A stretch of DNA of 64,000 bases from Asparagopsis taxiformis (GCA_030407315.1 JALQPE010000294.1:1-64000); one strand, 5' to 3'. Counted from the stretch's first letter, positions 34,784-44,628 are shown. Notes: generated from the letters alone by a model not told the origin. Translations and numbers: made by a program.

Positions 34784-35271
34784 TGTTGATAAAGTTTGGT
34801 CGCTTACCGAGCGTTTACTGAATCTGCGAGCTCACTACATAATTTGTATTCTCGCCGAGGTGCGCCGGCGGTGCTAAGGACAGCCTGTTCAAGGCTGCTC
34901 CAGACAGACTGTCACTGACAGTCTGTCCTAGCAAGCACCCGCTGCCAATCTGGTACACGTGGGCTTCTCTATCATATCATCCACACGTGTACACTTATCA
35001 TAACATTTTCCCTCTGCCATGATGGCAACCCATCTTGGCATTTCTAATTACTAATTGAAACTATGACAAACAAATTGAAACTTCAGAGGCCAGTTACTCC
35101 GTAATGGAGTGTCGTAGGAGCCCCGGAGAAGTTGCTACCCGACTAATTCGGGCACGCTGAATACGATGAGATAGGTTTCAGAGCGCTCAGACCACTCCTT
35201 CATAGAGAAATCGAGGGTCAAAGTTTTCTCACGGAATTAGGCCTACCAGGCCCATTCTCAGTGAGCCAACA
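34784..35271 (-). repeat. copia 5' LTR
   Basis: It is 488 bp and essentially identical to 28849-29336. The inner end abuts the primer-binding site, the outer end the GTTCC duplication at 35272-35276. Confidence 0.95.
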
Positions 35272-35738
35272 GTTCCGAACTCCAAATCATCTTCGCTCTG
35301 AATACCGAAAACCGCACCCCAATGTCTTTGGTCGATGTTCACAGGAATTGCAAAAGAAAATGCGGCATTTCTATTTACCCAAGCATCAACCATGCTTTCT
35401 CGGATATTGCAATATAGTTCATCGGTTTCATCAAATTCTACATCTGCTGATACATATTTGGAAGCGCCCCTCACGAAGAACTGCGCAGTATTGCTTCCGA
35501 AAACAATTGTGTTTTCTTTGAATTCATACTCGGCAAGACCGGCTAGAAGTAGATGGTCTTCAAGCATCGTCTTGGGAATTGAGTGCTCAAACCATGGCCG
35601 AGCAGCATCGGAAGCCTGAAAAACTAGATCCAAAGCTTCCATATATTCCTTCATTTTCTTACTCTCAGATTTACTCATGTTTTTAAGCCTGGACAGAACG
35701 TGAAAGAACTTCTTTACCTTGAAACTGCCTTTTTCCAT
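35272..35738 (-). pseudogene. Ulp1-like gene, right MULE copy, 5' portion
   Basis: Intact reading from ATG 35738 (MEKGSFKVKKFF) through the region frameshifted in the left copy (here DLVFQASDAARPWF) and the catalytic His motif NIDQRHWGAVFG. It is then cut by the copia insertion at 35271. Together with 28417-28848 it is the second copy of the Ulp1 gene; each copy carries lesions the other lacks. Confidence 0.85.
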
Positions 35739-36678
35739 TCTTTTGAAATACTGGGCGTGTGTATCTTCTTTGCCGAAGAAATGTTATACACTGTTTTTGT
35801 TTCCAAAACAGATGATTGATGCACATCAAAAGCAACGGCGGCTATTTTCAATTCTCAGGTGCGATGCAGGATGTGAGAAGGGTCAGCTACGGAAACTTTC
35901 GTGTTTCGCTTCCTGAAAATGGGGATAGAAACAAATCGCTCGTGAATGAAGAAGAAGAACGCTACAGTTTGATCACTGTCTTCTTGGAAGATGTGCAAAA
36001 CTATTGAAGCAAAAGGGCAGGCGCGAGAGAGGTGGTGCGAGGAGCAACAATGTTTGCTTGCAGTTGTGTCAGCGGTGCGTACTGTCAAAGAGACAGGCGG
36101 AAGAGATATGTCGCAGAGTGAAATGTTTGTTGGCAGCGATGCGCACTGCCGCGGCTCGAGATGTCAGTGCGGAGTGGGATGTGGTAAGGGTGAATATCTG
36201 TCGTGCCTCTGTGGACCGATATGGGGTTGGTACGGAGGTCCGCTCTTAGCGGGCCGTCGCGTTTGAATTGGGCGGGTGAAACTGGCGCCAATTTGCGGAC
36301 GGGCGACAGCGGTGAAAGCTGGGAGTTTCGAATTAGTTTTCCCGATTTGAAAACATGGACGACGAAAGTTGGGACCAGATTTCGATTTTGCAATTTCAAT
36401 TTTGAAAATGAGGAAGAGCTTGGTCACGCCCGGTGCCGTCACGCAAAGTAGCCGAGTCGCGGATCCCCCTCAGAGGGGTTGTTTTGGGAGGTAAGGCTCT
36501 ACGGTTATTTTTTGGGCTTTTTATGGAACAGCCAATAAGAAGCCGTCAAAATGGAGGACGGGATGATCTGATTGGTTGAGATGCCAACGGTGGACGAGTT
36601 GCTGTGATTGGTCGAAATCGGCGGACCAGTTGCTCTGATTGGCTACCCTCTCTACCGGCGGTAGGAAAATCACTCCCC

Positions 36679-36687
36679 GTGTTTTAC
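36679..36687 (+). repeat. MULE target-site duplication, right copy
   Basis: GTGTTTTAC, one mismatch to 8713-8721, directly after the MULE terminus. Confidence 0.85.
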
Positions 36688-36983
36688 CAGTATCTGGTGA
36701 CAAAATACAGCGACTATCAAGCGAAGAAAGACATGAACAAGTTCATCAACCGCTGATGCCGCACAATTTCTGGGAGGTGTCGCTTGAATTCAGTAGTGGG
36801 GGACATGAGTTGGACTTGGTAACGGTCTCACCAGGGGTTTCTGCAGCGAGCCATCGTGCACCACAAATTTTCTATGCACCTTCTATGGGTCGTACCGACG
36901 GGTCGTTTTTCGACGCCGGATATGAAACACGCTTCCTTTCCAGCAGCAGGCCTACAGTGTAACGAGTCAATATCGCAAGCCAT
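36688..36983 (+). other. 300-bp pre-insertion host sequence between two transposons
   Basis: A short open stretch continues from the MULE target site (VFYQYLVTKYSDYQAKK, then a stop at about 36754). With the acceptor-like site at 8710 it may be the rest of a disrupted host exon. Nothing further is recognisable. Confidence 0.35.
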
Positions 36984-36987
36984 TTCA

Positions 36988-37034
36988 AACACTGGTTTTT
37001 GTCTGTACAGAACGTACTTTCGAAACCAGAATCC
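36988..37034 (+). repeat. left TIR of the 13.5-kb element
   Basis: It pairs with 50451-50497, two mismatches in 47 bp, and contains the CTGTACAG palindrome. Confidence 0.9.
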
Positions 37035-37339
37035 GAAAAATTTTCGATGTTGATTGACTAATCGTAAGTTGATTGAATTGTGGCCAATGGGATGAAGATA
37101 TTGACTGACTGGGCGGCATTGCGCTGACAGTTTCAAGTATAGCACTGCCGTGCTCAATACGATCGCTAGACAGCCTGTCACAGCTCTGTTCATTTCTGCC
37201 TTCAAGTCTGGCTGGAACCGTATTGGTAGTTTCCAATATGATCTGATCTTATCACAATTGGTAGTAGATGAAAATATCAGAATTTATTTTATAAAAAATT
37301 ATATGTGCACCGTGTTTCTACTCACTGGGAGATAGCTAT

Positions 37340-37606
37340 TTGGAGGATCGAAGACTGCTGTCTGGTGATCAAATATGCGAAATCTCTTTTGTGGAACTGA
37401 CTCGCAATCCTGCCAACACTTTGAGACGTATATACCAAGAGTTGAAAATTGATGTTCCTGTGGAGGTTGTCGAACAGCACATCGATATGACTGGTTCCGT
37501 CCACAACTTCAAGAAGAATATCCACCCACCGGTATCCGAAGCGGCCAAAAGGTTTGTGTACTCCAAATGGAAGCGCAGATTTGATGAGTTTGGATACGAT
37601 CAGTAG
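37340..37606 (+). pseudogene. sulfotransferase-like C-terminal fragment (captured)
   Basis: The frame reads DQICEISFVELTRNPANTL, then RRIYQELKI, then a tail with HNFKKNIHPPVSEAAKRF and WKRRFDEFGY. This order matches the C-terminal end of Sulfotransfer-3-type enzymes, which transfer sulfate from PAPS to carbohydrates or other acceptors. The N-terminal PAPS-binding region is absent. The fragment starts about 350 bp inside the transposon terminus, which fits capture of a 3' exon. Family assignment rests on motif resemblance only. Confidence 0.55.
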
Positions 37607-37823
37607 CGTGGAACAAGAGTATGTGACAGTCAAAGAGTAGATTGTTTAGTTTAATGTATCAGTCTTCTAAGCTTGATGTTAGTGCGAAATTAAAGGTGCC
37701 CGGCAAGTCTTGCTCGTTTATGACAACAAATAGTAGGAGCAACGGCTAACAGTGCGTGTAAGCGATAACGGTAGCTGCAGCATCAGCCCCCACGCAAATT
37801 GAGCACCGGATGGAAATGAGCTG

Positions 37824-38174
37824 CTACACGGTCGCAAAACGATCAATTCCATGATCATCTGCCAGAAGCTCGTCATGACAGAGGCGGCATGAGACGAAGA
37901 GGCCGGAGCATTTTGCTTTGAGTTTGTAATTTCGTGCATAGTGCTTACATCCAAGAATAGGTTGCTGTTGAGAAGCGATTTGAGCAGCTTGTTGGTGAGT
38001 GACGATGTTTCCTTGGCGGTCGAGACGGTCATATTGCATTTTGAGAAGGTCGGAAACGTTATTCTGGAGGCGGAGCATTTGTTCGCGCATGTAGGGAGTG
38101 ATCAAGTTATTGTGACAGATGTTGCTTTTGGCTTGAGCGTCAGAGCTTTGGCAGTATCCTCCGCGACATGACAT
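37824..38174 (-). pseudogene. CHY zinc-finger fragment of an RCHY1/Pirh2-like E3 ligase
   Basis: The frame ends in a CHY-type zinc finger start (GCKHYARNYKLKAKC, then SCRLCHDELLADDH), preceded by a Gln-rich helix (MREQMLRLQNNVSDLLKMQY). In normal RCHY1-type ubiquitin ligases this finger is N-terminal to the part found at 38178-38862. Here it lies downstream on the same strand, so the order is permuted. Confidence 0.65.
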
Positions 38175-38177
38175 CCA

Positions 38178-38862
38178 TCACTGCGAGTTAGATGACCCCG
38201 CAACCAATTGTTGGCTGGGTGCCTGATCAACAGGCTCGCGACCAGCAGCTTGAGCTTCCGAGTCAACATCGAAGCTGTATAGAACATTTGTGTTGTAGCT
38301 TTCACAGTCAACATTTGTACATTTGTGATATTCAAAGTGATATTGTACTTCGCCTTTCTCACCACAATCATTGCAACGAATCATCGAGCGCTTGTTGTCG
38401 TGTTCTGGAGGCATCGGCTCGTTGCGAATGTGCTCGTCAATTTGTTCAAAGAAAGATGTCATGTCAAGTAACGAACGCTTCTAAGCGGAGATTGGTAACG
38501 GCCAGCTGTGTATTCTTCAAAACAATCCTTGTGCATAGCATGACGCACCTCATGAAGACCATGGCTTCTGTCGACGTAAAGAGATAAACCCTGCAAACTG
38601 GACAATCTGCGTGCAGTGCTACACGCCGACATTGATGGTGAGTCTTAGACTCGATGGAGACACTAGCGTCACATATATCGCAATGATAGTTGTCGATGCC
38701 AAGCCCCTTACCAAGACGACAGATATTGCTGCGATCGCAGAGATAGATGTTTTTGTTGGGTGTATTCTCGTAAAACTGACAGTGCGGACAAAAGTAGTGC
38801 GCAAAGGAAGTCTTGCATTTGACGCATTTGGGACCGACGTCCTGCTCGGTGAGGCATATCAT
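38178..38862 (-). pseudogene. CTCHY-RING-zinc ribbon fragment of an RCHY1/Pirh2-like E3 ligase, frameshifted
   Basis: CTCHY part: CVKCKTSFAHYFCPHCQFYE. RING part: NYHCDICDASVS, then CPVCRVYLFTSTEAMVFMRC. C-terminal ribbon (38462-38178): IDEHIRNEPMPPEHDNK, then IRCNDCGEKGEVQYHFEYHK and CTNVDCESYNTN. A G is missing at the RING 'CGH' step (TGCGTCATGC, about 38549), and a second frame change lies near 38465, so the three parts sit in different frames. The family ubiquitinates targets such as p53 in animals and MYB factors in plants. This copy is a captured, broken fragment. Confidence 0.75.
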
Positions 38863-38999
38863 GCAAAGGACTTTTTCGGTCCCTCAACCAACCGCCCCGC
38901 CTCCATCTATAGTTTCCTATGACGTCTCGGGAGCCACGAAAACCTCCTTCTGAATGAAAGGGCGCTGGTGTCTTTGATGGTACACAATCTCACTCTCAC

Positions 39000-39417
39000 T
39001 ACAGTGATCCAGGTCCTGAAGTGTCCGGTACCATTTTGTAATACAAGTGGAGATCGAGAGAAAACATCGAGGGTAAGGTAGTGAAGAGGGTTAATAACAA
39101 CAAGTCGGGCATGGTTGAAGCCATGTTTCCGACTGGGAAAACAACAGTCACACTTGAAGTTGTCGATTCAACAGGTGATGTTGCGAAAGATACTGCCGTA
39201 GTAGAAGTGAGGGCGTCTACCGCCAACGGCGCTTATTGTTACTCGTATGATTTCGGTGACTGTTATAGTATTTTAGATTACGTTTCCATCAGCCAACAGC
39301 TCAATGGTGAGCCTAAACCACTGTTCGGAGGTAGAACTGATCGTATCGATTTCCAGAGAGCGTCAGACTTTGGTAACTTCAACTTTGCTCAGAATTCGTT
39401 TGCTGTCCCGGACAGCA
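39000..39417 (+). pseudogene. PKD-like secreted-protein fragment (captured)
   Basis: The frame reads SDPGPEVSGTIL, stop, YKWRS, then FPTGKTTVTLEVVDSTGDVA and a stretch (GAYCYSYDFG, LNGEPKPLFGG, FNFAQNSFAV) like the PKD-plus-PA14/GLEYA-type region of algal secreted proteins. It breaks off exactly where the antisense RecQ fragment begins (about 39418), so the two captured pieces abut head-on. The domain call is from motif memory and is tentative. Confidence 0.4.
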
Positions 39418-40928
39418 TTGGGCATCAAGACGAAAACATTCCGACCTGATAATGCTGCGTTCATGGCTTCTCTTTGATTAGGACGGAATCCAGGGTTTCC
39501 AAACAAGTTGCGGTTTTCCATTGCTAGCCGGAAGGACCATAGGAACTTTTTCTCAGGCCCGTCTTGCCATTTCATTATCTCTTGTTTGTCTACGGCTTGT
39601 GCTCCACCCTGGGTACCATGTATCTCACGCAGCATTCCTTGCCGTGGCGCCTCAGTCGGTGTAAACGCCATCGGAAGCTCTTCATCATCTCCGGGCGGAG
39701 GAACTTCTTCGGCAGGTAGTGGTTCTGCGGATACGAACAGTCGTGGATCCAATGAATCGACATCTACTGTAATATATTCAGGGCGCTGATACGACTGTCG
39801 GCGCTGTTCTCGATTTACACACGAGTTAGCTGCAGCGCCATTCAAAGGGAAATTGTGCTGCTGTGCGTCTGTTCTTGGTTGTGCATACCCTGTAGGCCGG
39901 GGAGGAGGGAAGTAATTGTTTATGATGTTGACATTACCGGAAGGATTGCCATATTGAGGATCCACTTAAAGAGGAACAATGTTGGATGTGTTAGGCTCAG
40001 AGTGTGAAGTTCCGTAACGAAGAGTCTGGGCGACGGTACTCGCATCAGGTCTGGGGACGTCATTGGTCTCAGGCGTCACGGGCAAAAAGGCTTGGGCAAC
40101 CCGGTTCCTGGCCTGAGCGGTGGGTACGGGAGTCGTAGATGAATGGTTATTTTCGACAGCACGCAACTTCTCCGTTAGTTCCTTGATCTGAGCTTGGCAT
40201 TCCGCTTGACATTTGGTGCATACAGCAATAGTTTCTGAATCGATATCGAGCGCAAGCAGACTGGATGTCTGATATAGGCAATTATGTAGTGCAATAATGC
40301 GGCGCTTTAGACTTGCAGAATTCGCACCCCTACCTCTTGAGCACGGGTCGGATGTCTGCACCGCAGCAGCAGAAAAATTCGAGGCTGGTTCATTGCGAAC
40401 AGGTAAATTTGATGTGCTCTAATGGGAAGTTGCGTGCACGCATTCGTCATGACGCATTTCAGGCTGTCGCGTGCGTTCCGCTATCACCGAGTCGACATCA
40501 ATCTCAGCAAAAAGCTGGCCATCTGAATCAAGAATCACGGTTTCGACTGGAGGGTTTGAAACACTAACATTCTTGCTTGATGTACCGCTGGTTGTGACGA
40601 AGGAATTTGCTGGTAGGTCATGAGTTGAGCGGTTAGGGGGTTGCGCAGGTGAGTCACAAACGATAACTTCCGGCGGTGGTGGCTGTCTCATTCGTCGAGC
40701 ATTAGCAACTTGGGTGTCGGGACAGGTGAAATCCTCAATTTCATCTGGTTCATCATGAGATCTGGGCGAAGAAAGGTCTATTGTATCTACGCATGGGTTT
40801 CGTCGCACAGTTGGTGGTATTCGACTACCCATAGGCGCTGGAAGTTTGCTTTGTTCGCGGTTTCGTTGAAGGGGAAGTGAATTCAAATTTTGAATACGCT
40901 GCAGTTGCGGGCGATTGAATGTATGCAT
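39418..40928 (-). pseudogene. RecQ (BLM-like) helicase N-terminal fragment, cut at Walker A
   Basis: The minus-strand reading 39965-39418 ends in FGNPGFRPNQREAMNAALSG, then RNVFVLMP. This is the RecQ motif 0/start of motif I. It stops being RecQ exactly where the ATP-binding TGGGKS should follow, at the junction with the PKD-like fragment. Upstream frames (40361-39966 and 40928-40419) are low-complexity, acidic and Pro/Ser-rich like the disordered N-terminus of BLM-type helicases; frame breaks separate them. Without helicase motifs it cannot be an active enzyme. Confidence 0.65.
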
Positions 40929-41770
40929 AGTGGATTTTGGTGGCTGTCGTAATGCAATTCCTTGGTCGATTGTTTGGGTTGATACAGTGGGAGGTACTAT
41001 CCTGGTTTGGGCGGCTGCATAGAGTGATTCTCCCTTGAACGCACCGGTACAACAGATGGTGTATCCGCTTGTAGAGAGGGATTGGTGTGCGCATGTCTGG
41101 TGATCGATGCATCACTTGGAATCGCCGTGCCTGTACTTGGAATAGGCACAGAGGATGCTGCTGATGTTCGCTGCGTACCCCTATCAATCAGCGGTGGATG
41201 TGCCTGAGGCGGACGAGGTTTCCGACGAACATAAGTTGGAGGAGGTGGCGCAGGGACTCTGTGTCCTTCGCTGGTGAGCTCTTGACGACGCGACGCGCAG
41301 CTCGGGAATGTGTTACCATGTTGGTGTTCGTCCCAAAAAAAGGAAACAACAATTGTTCCGGTCGTCTAAAAATTGAAAACAACGCCCAACCTGATGACAG
41401 TAACCTGAACCGCCCTCGCGACGAAAGCGGGAAGGGAGATGCACAGATCCAGGTAGTACAAAATGTCCTGGAGGAGATGGCAACCATGTCTTCATCACAC
41501 ACATGGTGCTGGACACAGAGGATTTGGGAGACGGAAGGGAGAGGGAACGATTTGAAGGCCTTGGAGGGTCATGGATGCACGGCTTACAGAACATACTATC
41601 TGGCAGTGAAATGGCCGGCGTGCTTCCAGTAGAAAGCCGCCGGCCGCGGGTACAAATTTTATCAGATGTCACAATTCAAAATTATGACTCAAAATTTTGT
41701 ACCGACCAGTTGTGCTTCAAATTGAAGCACATCGCTCCGTGAAATGTTGTACCTCACACGCCGTACCTCC
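40929..41770. other. no clear gene; possible further N-terminal RecQ-type sequence
   Basis: Low-complexity open stretches on minus (41187-40825) may extend the disordered N-terminal region of the RecQ fragment. A plus frame (41198-41632) shows no recognisable domain. Confidence 0.3.
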
Positions 41771-41779
41771 CGCGAATAA

Positions 41780-42190
41780 GTGGCTGTCTTTGTGTTGCAC
41801 TCTTCGAGCGTCATGTGCACAATCATTGTGCACATGTGTGCACCTGAGACGCTATGTGTGTATCTGAGACGCCATGGCGTGGATGTCCACCAACAAGTGG
41901 CTGTGTGTTTGTTGCATTCTTTGAGCGTAATTTGCACTATGATTGTGCACATGTGTGTACCTGAGACGCCATGGCGTGGATGTCCGCCAATAAGTGGCTG
42001 TGTTTTTGTTGTATTTGAGCGTAATGTGCACAATGATTGTGCATGATTTTGCACATGTGTGTACCTGAGACGCCATGGCGTGGATGTCCCGCCAGTAAGT
42101 GGCTGTGTTTTTGTTGCATTATTTGAGCGTAATGTGCAAAACGATTGTGCACATGTGTATACCTGAGATGCCATGGCGTGGATGTCTCTT
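41780..42190 (+). repeat. about 100-bp tandem repeat, 4 copies, with dyads
   Basis: GAGACGCCATGGCGTGGATG recurs at 41866, 41963, 42067 and (one change) 42165. Each unit also holds a TGCACAATCATTGTGCA-type dyad and an AAGTGGCTGTGTTTTTGTTG stretch. CGCCATGGCG is itself palindromic. The array separates the captured-fragment half of the transposon from its own gene set. Confidence 0.85.
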
Positions 42191-42281
42191 CCGGCGCCTC
42201 CGTGAGCTCACGAAAGACAGGCTGACAATGAGTGTTGCAAAGTAACTTTGCAAAACTTTGGAAAACTCTTTTACGGTGAGA

Positions 42282-43304
42282 CTAACGGAGGCGCTGGGAA
42301 TGTAGTTTCAAGTCCTGAAAAATACTTTTTGGTAAGCGCATTTCGGGGAGAGAGGGGAATGTGGCAATCACCGAGCTGGGATCGACGAAGTCACACCAGG
42401 GAGTAGGTGTATTCAATACAAAGCAAGGCTTGTAGCGGCTTTCGAATGCATCTCCTTCCTTCTGAAACCAGTGTATGCGCAGCTTTGTGACGCCCGCCCC
42501 TCTCTTCCTTACGCTCTGTACCTTTCCGACCCAGAATGGCTCTTCAGGAGTACACTCATTACCACGGATGACCACAAACCCATTTTTTTCGGGTAACGGG
42601 AGAGAGGGGCGCATGGTGGTGTCCGTGGAGTTGTCTTGGTCCTCGTCTTGCGCGCGCGCATCCATTTTCTGATGTCCTTGATCTGCCATTTCCTGATTTA
42701 CACCTGAAGCCACGTCCCGACGTCCAATTCCGTCACTTTTTGTACCGCTTGTCCCCCTCCCATCTGCACCGCTTTGCCCGGTTTCCTGCAATTCCGCGAG
42801 TCCGCCAGTATCCGTTCCATCTAAATTTTCCACTCTGTGAGCTCCTCGGCGCGTAGAATCACCGTCCAAAATCTTCACGATTCCCTTGACCACCAGCATC
42901 TGATAAGCCCGCTTTAGAATTTTTTTGTTAGACCACTGCATCTCCCTGGAGAACCCGAATGACTTGGTTAGAAACTCATAGCACACGACCCTTCCATTAT
43001 ACGTATACATCTCGGAGACACAGTCATAGAGCGAACGCAAATACTTGTTGCGAACAGCAGTAGTGCTCACTGACATTGCTTTCGTATCTTCGGACAGCTT
43101 GTCCCCATCGACAACAGCAAAACATGCCCGATTATCACAGCATTTAAAGGAACCCAGTTTTCCAGCCGCATTCAACTCAGCGATCTTCGCTGCTCTAGCG
43201 CTGTAGCGCTGAGTACGAGACGAGGCTGGCCGGGATGGTGACGGAGACGGTGGTTGGTGGTGCGTTGCATGCTGTAAATTGCGCTTCTTGAAGGGCGCGT
43301 CCAT
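42282..43304 (-). CDS. 340-aa protein with the N- and C-terminal domains of the DUF7869-type protein but no catalytic core
   Basis: The chosen start is ATG 43304 (MDAPFKKRNLQHATHH). The upstream in-frame extension to 43571 looks like leader sequence. Residues about 45-150 contain CCDNRACFAVVDGD, KYLRSLYDCVSE, YNGRVVCYEFLTKSFGFSRE. This parallels the CCEKRCFW, RKYLLSMLQ and GRPVCYRFLEYSFKFSR of the 47857-50358 protein. The C-terminal about 100 residues (RGNECTPEEPFWVGKVQSVR, LRIHWF, RYKPCFV) parallel that protein's C-terminus. It is transcribed away from the methyltransferase gene. It may be a DNA-binding regulator or repressor made from transposase end domains; this is inference. Confidence 0.7.
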   Translation of the reverse strand: MDAPFKKRNLQHATHHQPPSPSPSRPASSRTQRYSARAAKIAELNAAGKLGSFKCCDNRACFAVVDGDKLSEDTKAMSVSTTAVRNKYLRSLYDCVSEMYTYNGRVVCYEFLTKSFGFSREMQWSNKKILKRAYQMLVVKGIVKILDGDSTRRGAHRVENLDGTDTGGLAELQETGQSGADGRGTSGTKSDGIGRRDVASGVNQEMADQGHQKMDARAQDEDQDNSTDTTMRPSLPLPEKNGFVVIRGNECTPEEPFWVGKVQSVRKRGAGVTKLRIHWFQKEGDAFESRYKPCFVLNTPTPWCDFVDPSSVIATFPSLPEMRLPKSIFQDLKLHSQRLR

Positions 43305-44628
43305 GGTTGATAGGATAGTGAAGTGAAACAGAATCCAAGTATGAACGCAGAACACTATATTTATAGACTTCGGAACGAACTTCTGATCAAGTTCGGTTGC
43401 CATGTGGCTGCCGAATGTGCAGCGCTTTGCTGATGACTGATCAGTCGAATGGCATACATTTGAATAGTTCTGACAAAATGTCTTTTCGACACCACATCTG
43501 AGCAGTTCCACGACAGGTCGTGAACTGAACAGTTCCAACGAGCTGGAACATAATGTTCCAAGTGGTAACACTGTTCTATATCAGGAAAGTCTATATGGGT
43601 GTGAGTAGGAAATGCCGCAAACAATGTTGATTATCCTGTTCGGTGAACTGCATTCAACCTTTCATCTTCAAAGTGTTCGTGACATCAATAGACAAATTAG
43701 GAAGTAATCTATGTAGTTCAAGCCTTCAATATGGCTCTGAAGTTCAAGTAGCCAGTTTCGAAATGAGGTATCGCATCTGGTGGCACAACTTGGATAAGTT
43801 GAGTGCCTTCGAATAGACTGTGGACAGATATGATGCTGAACGAACTGATATTTTGGTTCGCACCAAAAGTCATGGTGAGGGTAGCGGTAAAGGCAGCAGT
43901 TGTTGATAGTTGAAGGTATACTTTGGAACGATCAGAAACAAAATTTTTTCGAATGCGAACCATAGCTATGAATCGTGCACTCACTGAAAGACCTATCCCG
44001 CAATATGGATACTACGTACATTGCTTCCACAAGCTGTAACACAGAAAAACCCTGGAAATGGTACGCAAACGTGTCAAGAAATTATTTGGCATACAGCAAC
44101 TTGGCTGTGATGATCTTGGACATCAATCAGAACAGGAAAACGTACGAAATCGGCTCAAGAACCAAAATACGAAATAAAATCCCGTCATATGATTTGTAAT
44201 TGGATGGAACTGGCCCAACTGCATAACGAAATAGTAATTTCCCATTACTGATAACAAATTTAGGGCCGTCCCGGCATAACAACTAGAAACCTATGTGAGC
44301 TGCAGCGCCCCCTGCACATCAGATCTAAGAGTGACTTGGCGCCGACGATCGTAGCACGTGACAAAGACTGATTTGGCCTCATGAGCTTCCATCAGTTATA
44401 CACTGTGGGTTCTATTGTATGTCAAGGGTTCTTTTTTCACTTTCGTTCATTGCCTGGAGTGACTGGAAAGCTCCCGTCTTCTGCTGCTAGAACATTCTTT
44501 CGTTCTGGACCTCTCCGGCCTTTCTTTCTCCGCTCTAAGGGTAGGCTGAACTGGATTCGTACCGGATATCAGGACCCCCATTTATTTCCATTTCCTCTTG
44601 ACATCTGCAGGCATTCTGTACCTAAACA
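43305..44628. promoter_or_regulatory. 1.3-kb divergent intergenic region
   Basis: It lies between the start of the minus-strand 340-aa gene and the plus-strand methyltransferase gene, so it should hold both promoters. A pyrimidine-rich 3' splice-like site (CATCTGCAG, ending about 44610) just before the methyltransferase ATG suggests a 5'-UTR intron. A minus open stretch at 43718-43984 is unrecognised. Confidence 0.4.

Larger units (their letters stand above)
28849..35271 (-). mobile_element. complete Ty1/copia retrotransposon (6423 bp), recent insertion in MULE right arm
   Basis: Two 488-bp LTRs (28849-29336 and 34784-35271) have TGTTG...CAACA ends. By eye I found only one difference between them (TCAACA versus CCAACA at the tip). 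A 5-bp GTTCC duplication flanks the element. On the minus strand the order is 5' LTR, primer-binding site, an extra zinc-finger frame, gag-pol (protease, integrase, reverse transcriptase, RNase H), polypurine tract and 3' LTR. Only two small indels break gag-pol. It interrupts the Ulp1 gene of the right MULE arm, so it is younger than the MULE. Confidence 0.95.
8722..36678. mobile_element. Mutator-like element (MULE) with 1.83-kb TIRs and Ulp1 gene, carrying nested insertions
   Basis: The element runs from GGGGAGTGATTTTCC at 8722 to the reverse complement of the same sequence ending at 36678, flanked by 9-bp target copies. The inverted arms are 8722-11149 and 28417-36678. After subtracting the solo LTR with its 5-bp duplication (594 bp) from the left arm and the copia element with its duplication (6428 bp) from the right arm, both arms are 1834 bp. 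The internal part carries a minus-strand MULE transposase relic (11662-14157) and the C-terminal extension of the Ulp1 gene (27434-28416). These two pieces are separated by element A (14158-27433). Without the insertions the element is about 7.7 kb. Every coding region is broken, so this copy is non-autonomous now. Confidence 0.85.
28417..36678 (-). repeat. MULE right terminal inverted repeat (contains copia insertion)
   Basis: It is the inverted partner of 8722-11149 and is interrupted at 28849-35271 by a copia element. Without that insert and its 5-bp duplication it is 1834 bp. Confidence 0.85.

Noticed and set aside
34273..34821. 182-codon Arg/Glu-rich plus-strand frame in the copia leader
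   Set aside because: It arises from a GC- and purine-rich tract, runs antisense to the element and across the LTR border, and has no domain.
8722..36678. Segmental inverted duplication of a Ulp1 gene unrelated to a transposon
   Set aside because: The 9-bp flanking duplication, exact matching outer ends and a MULE transposase between the arms identify them as TIRs.
41313..41672. Minus-strand and plus-strand frames around 41200-41670 as genes
   Set aside because: No domain, strongly overlapping on opposite strands, and no homology to the neighbouring captured fragments.
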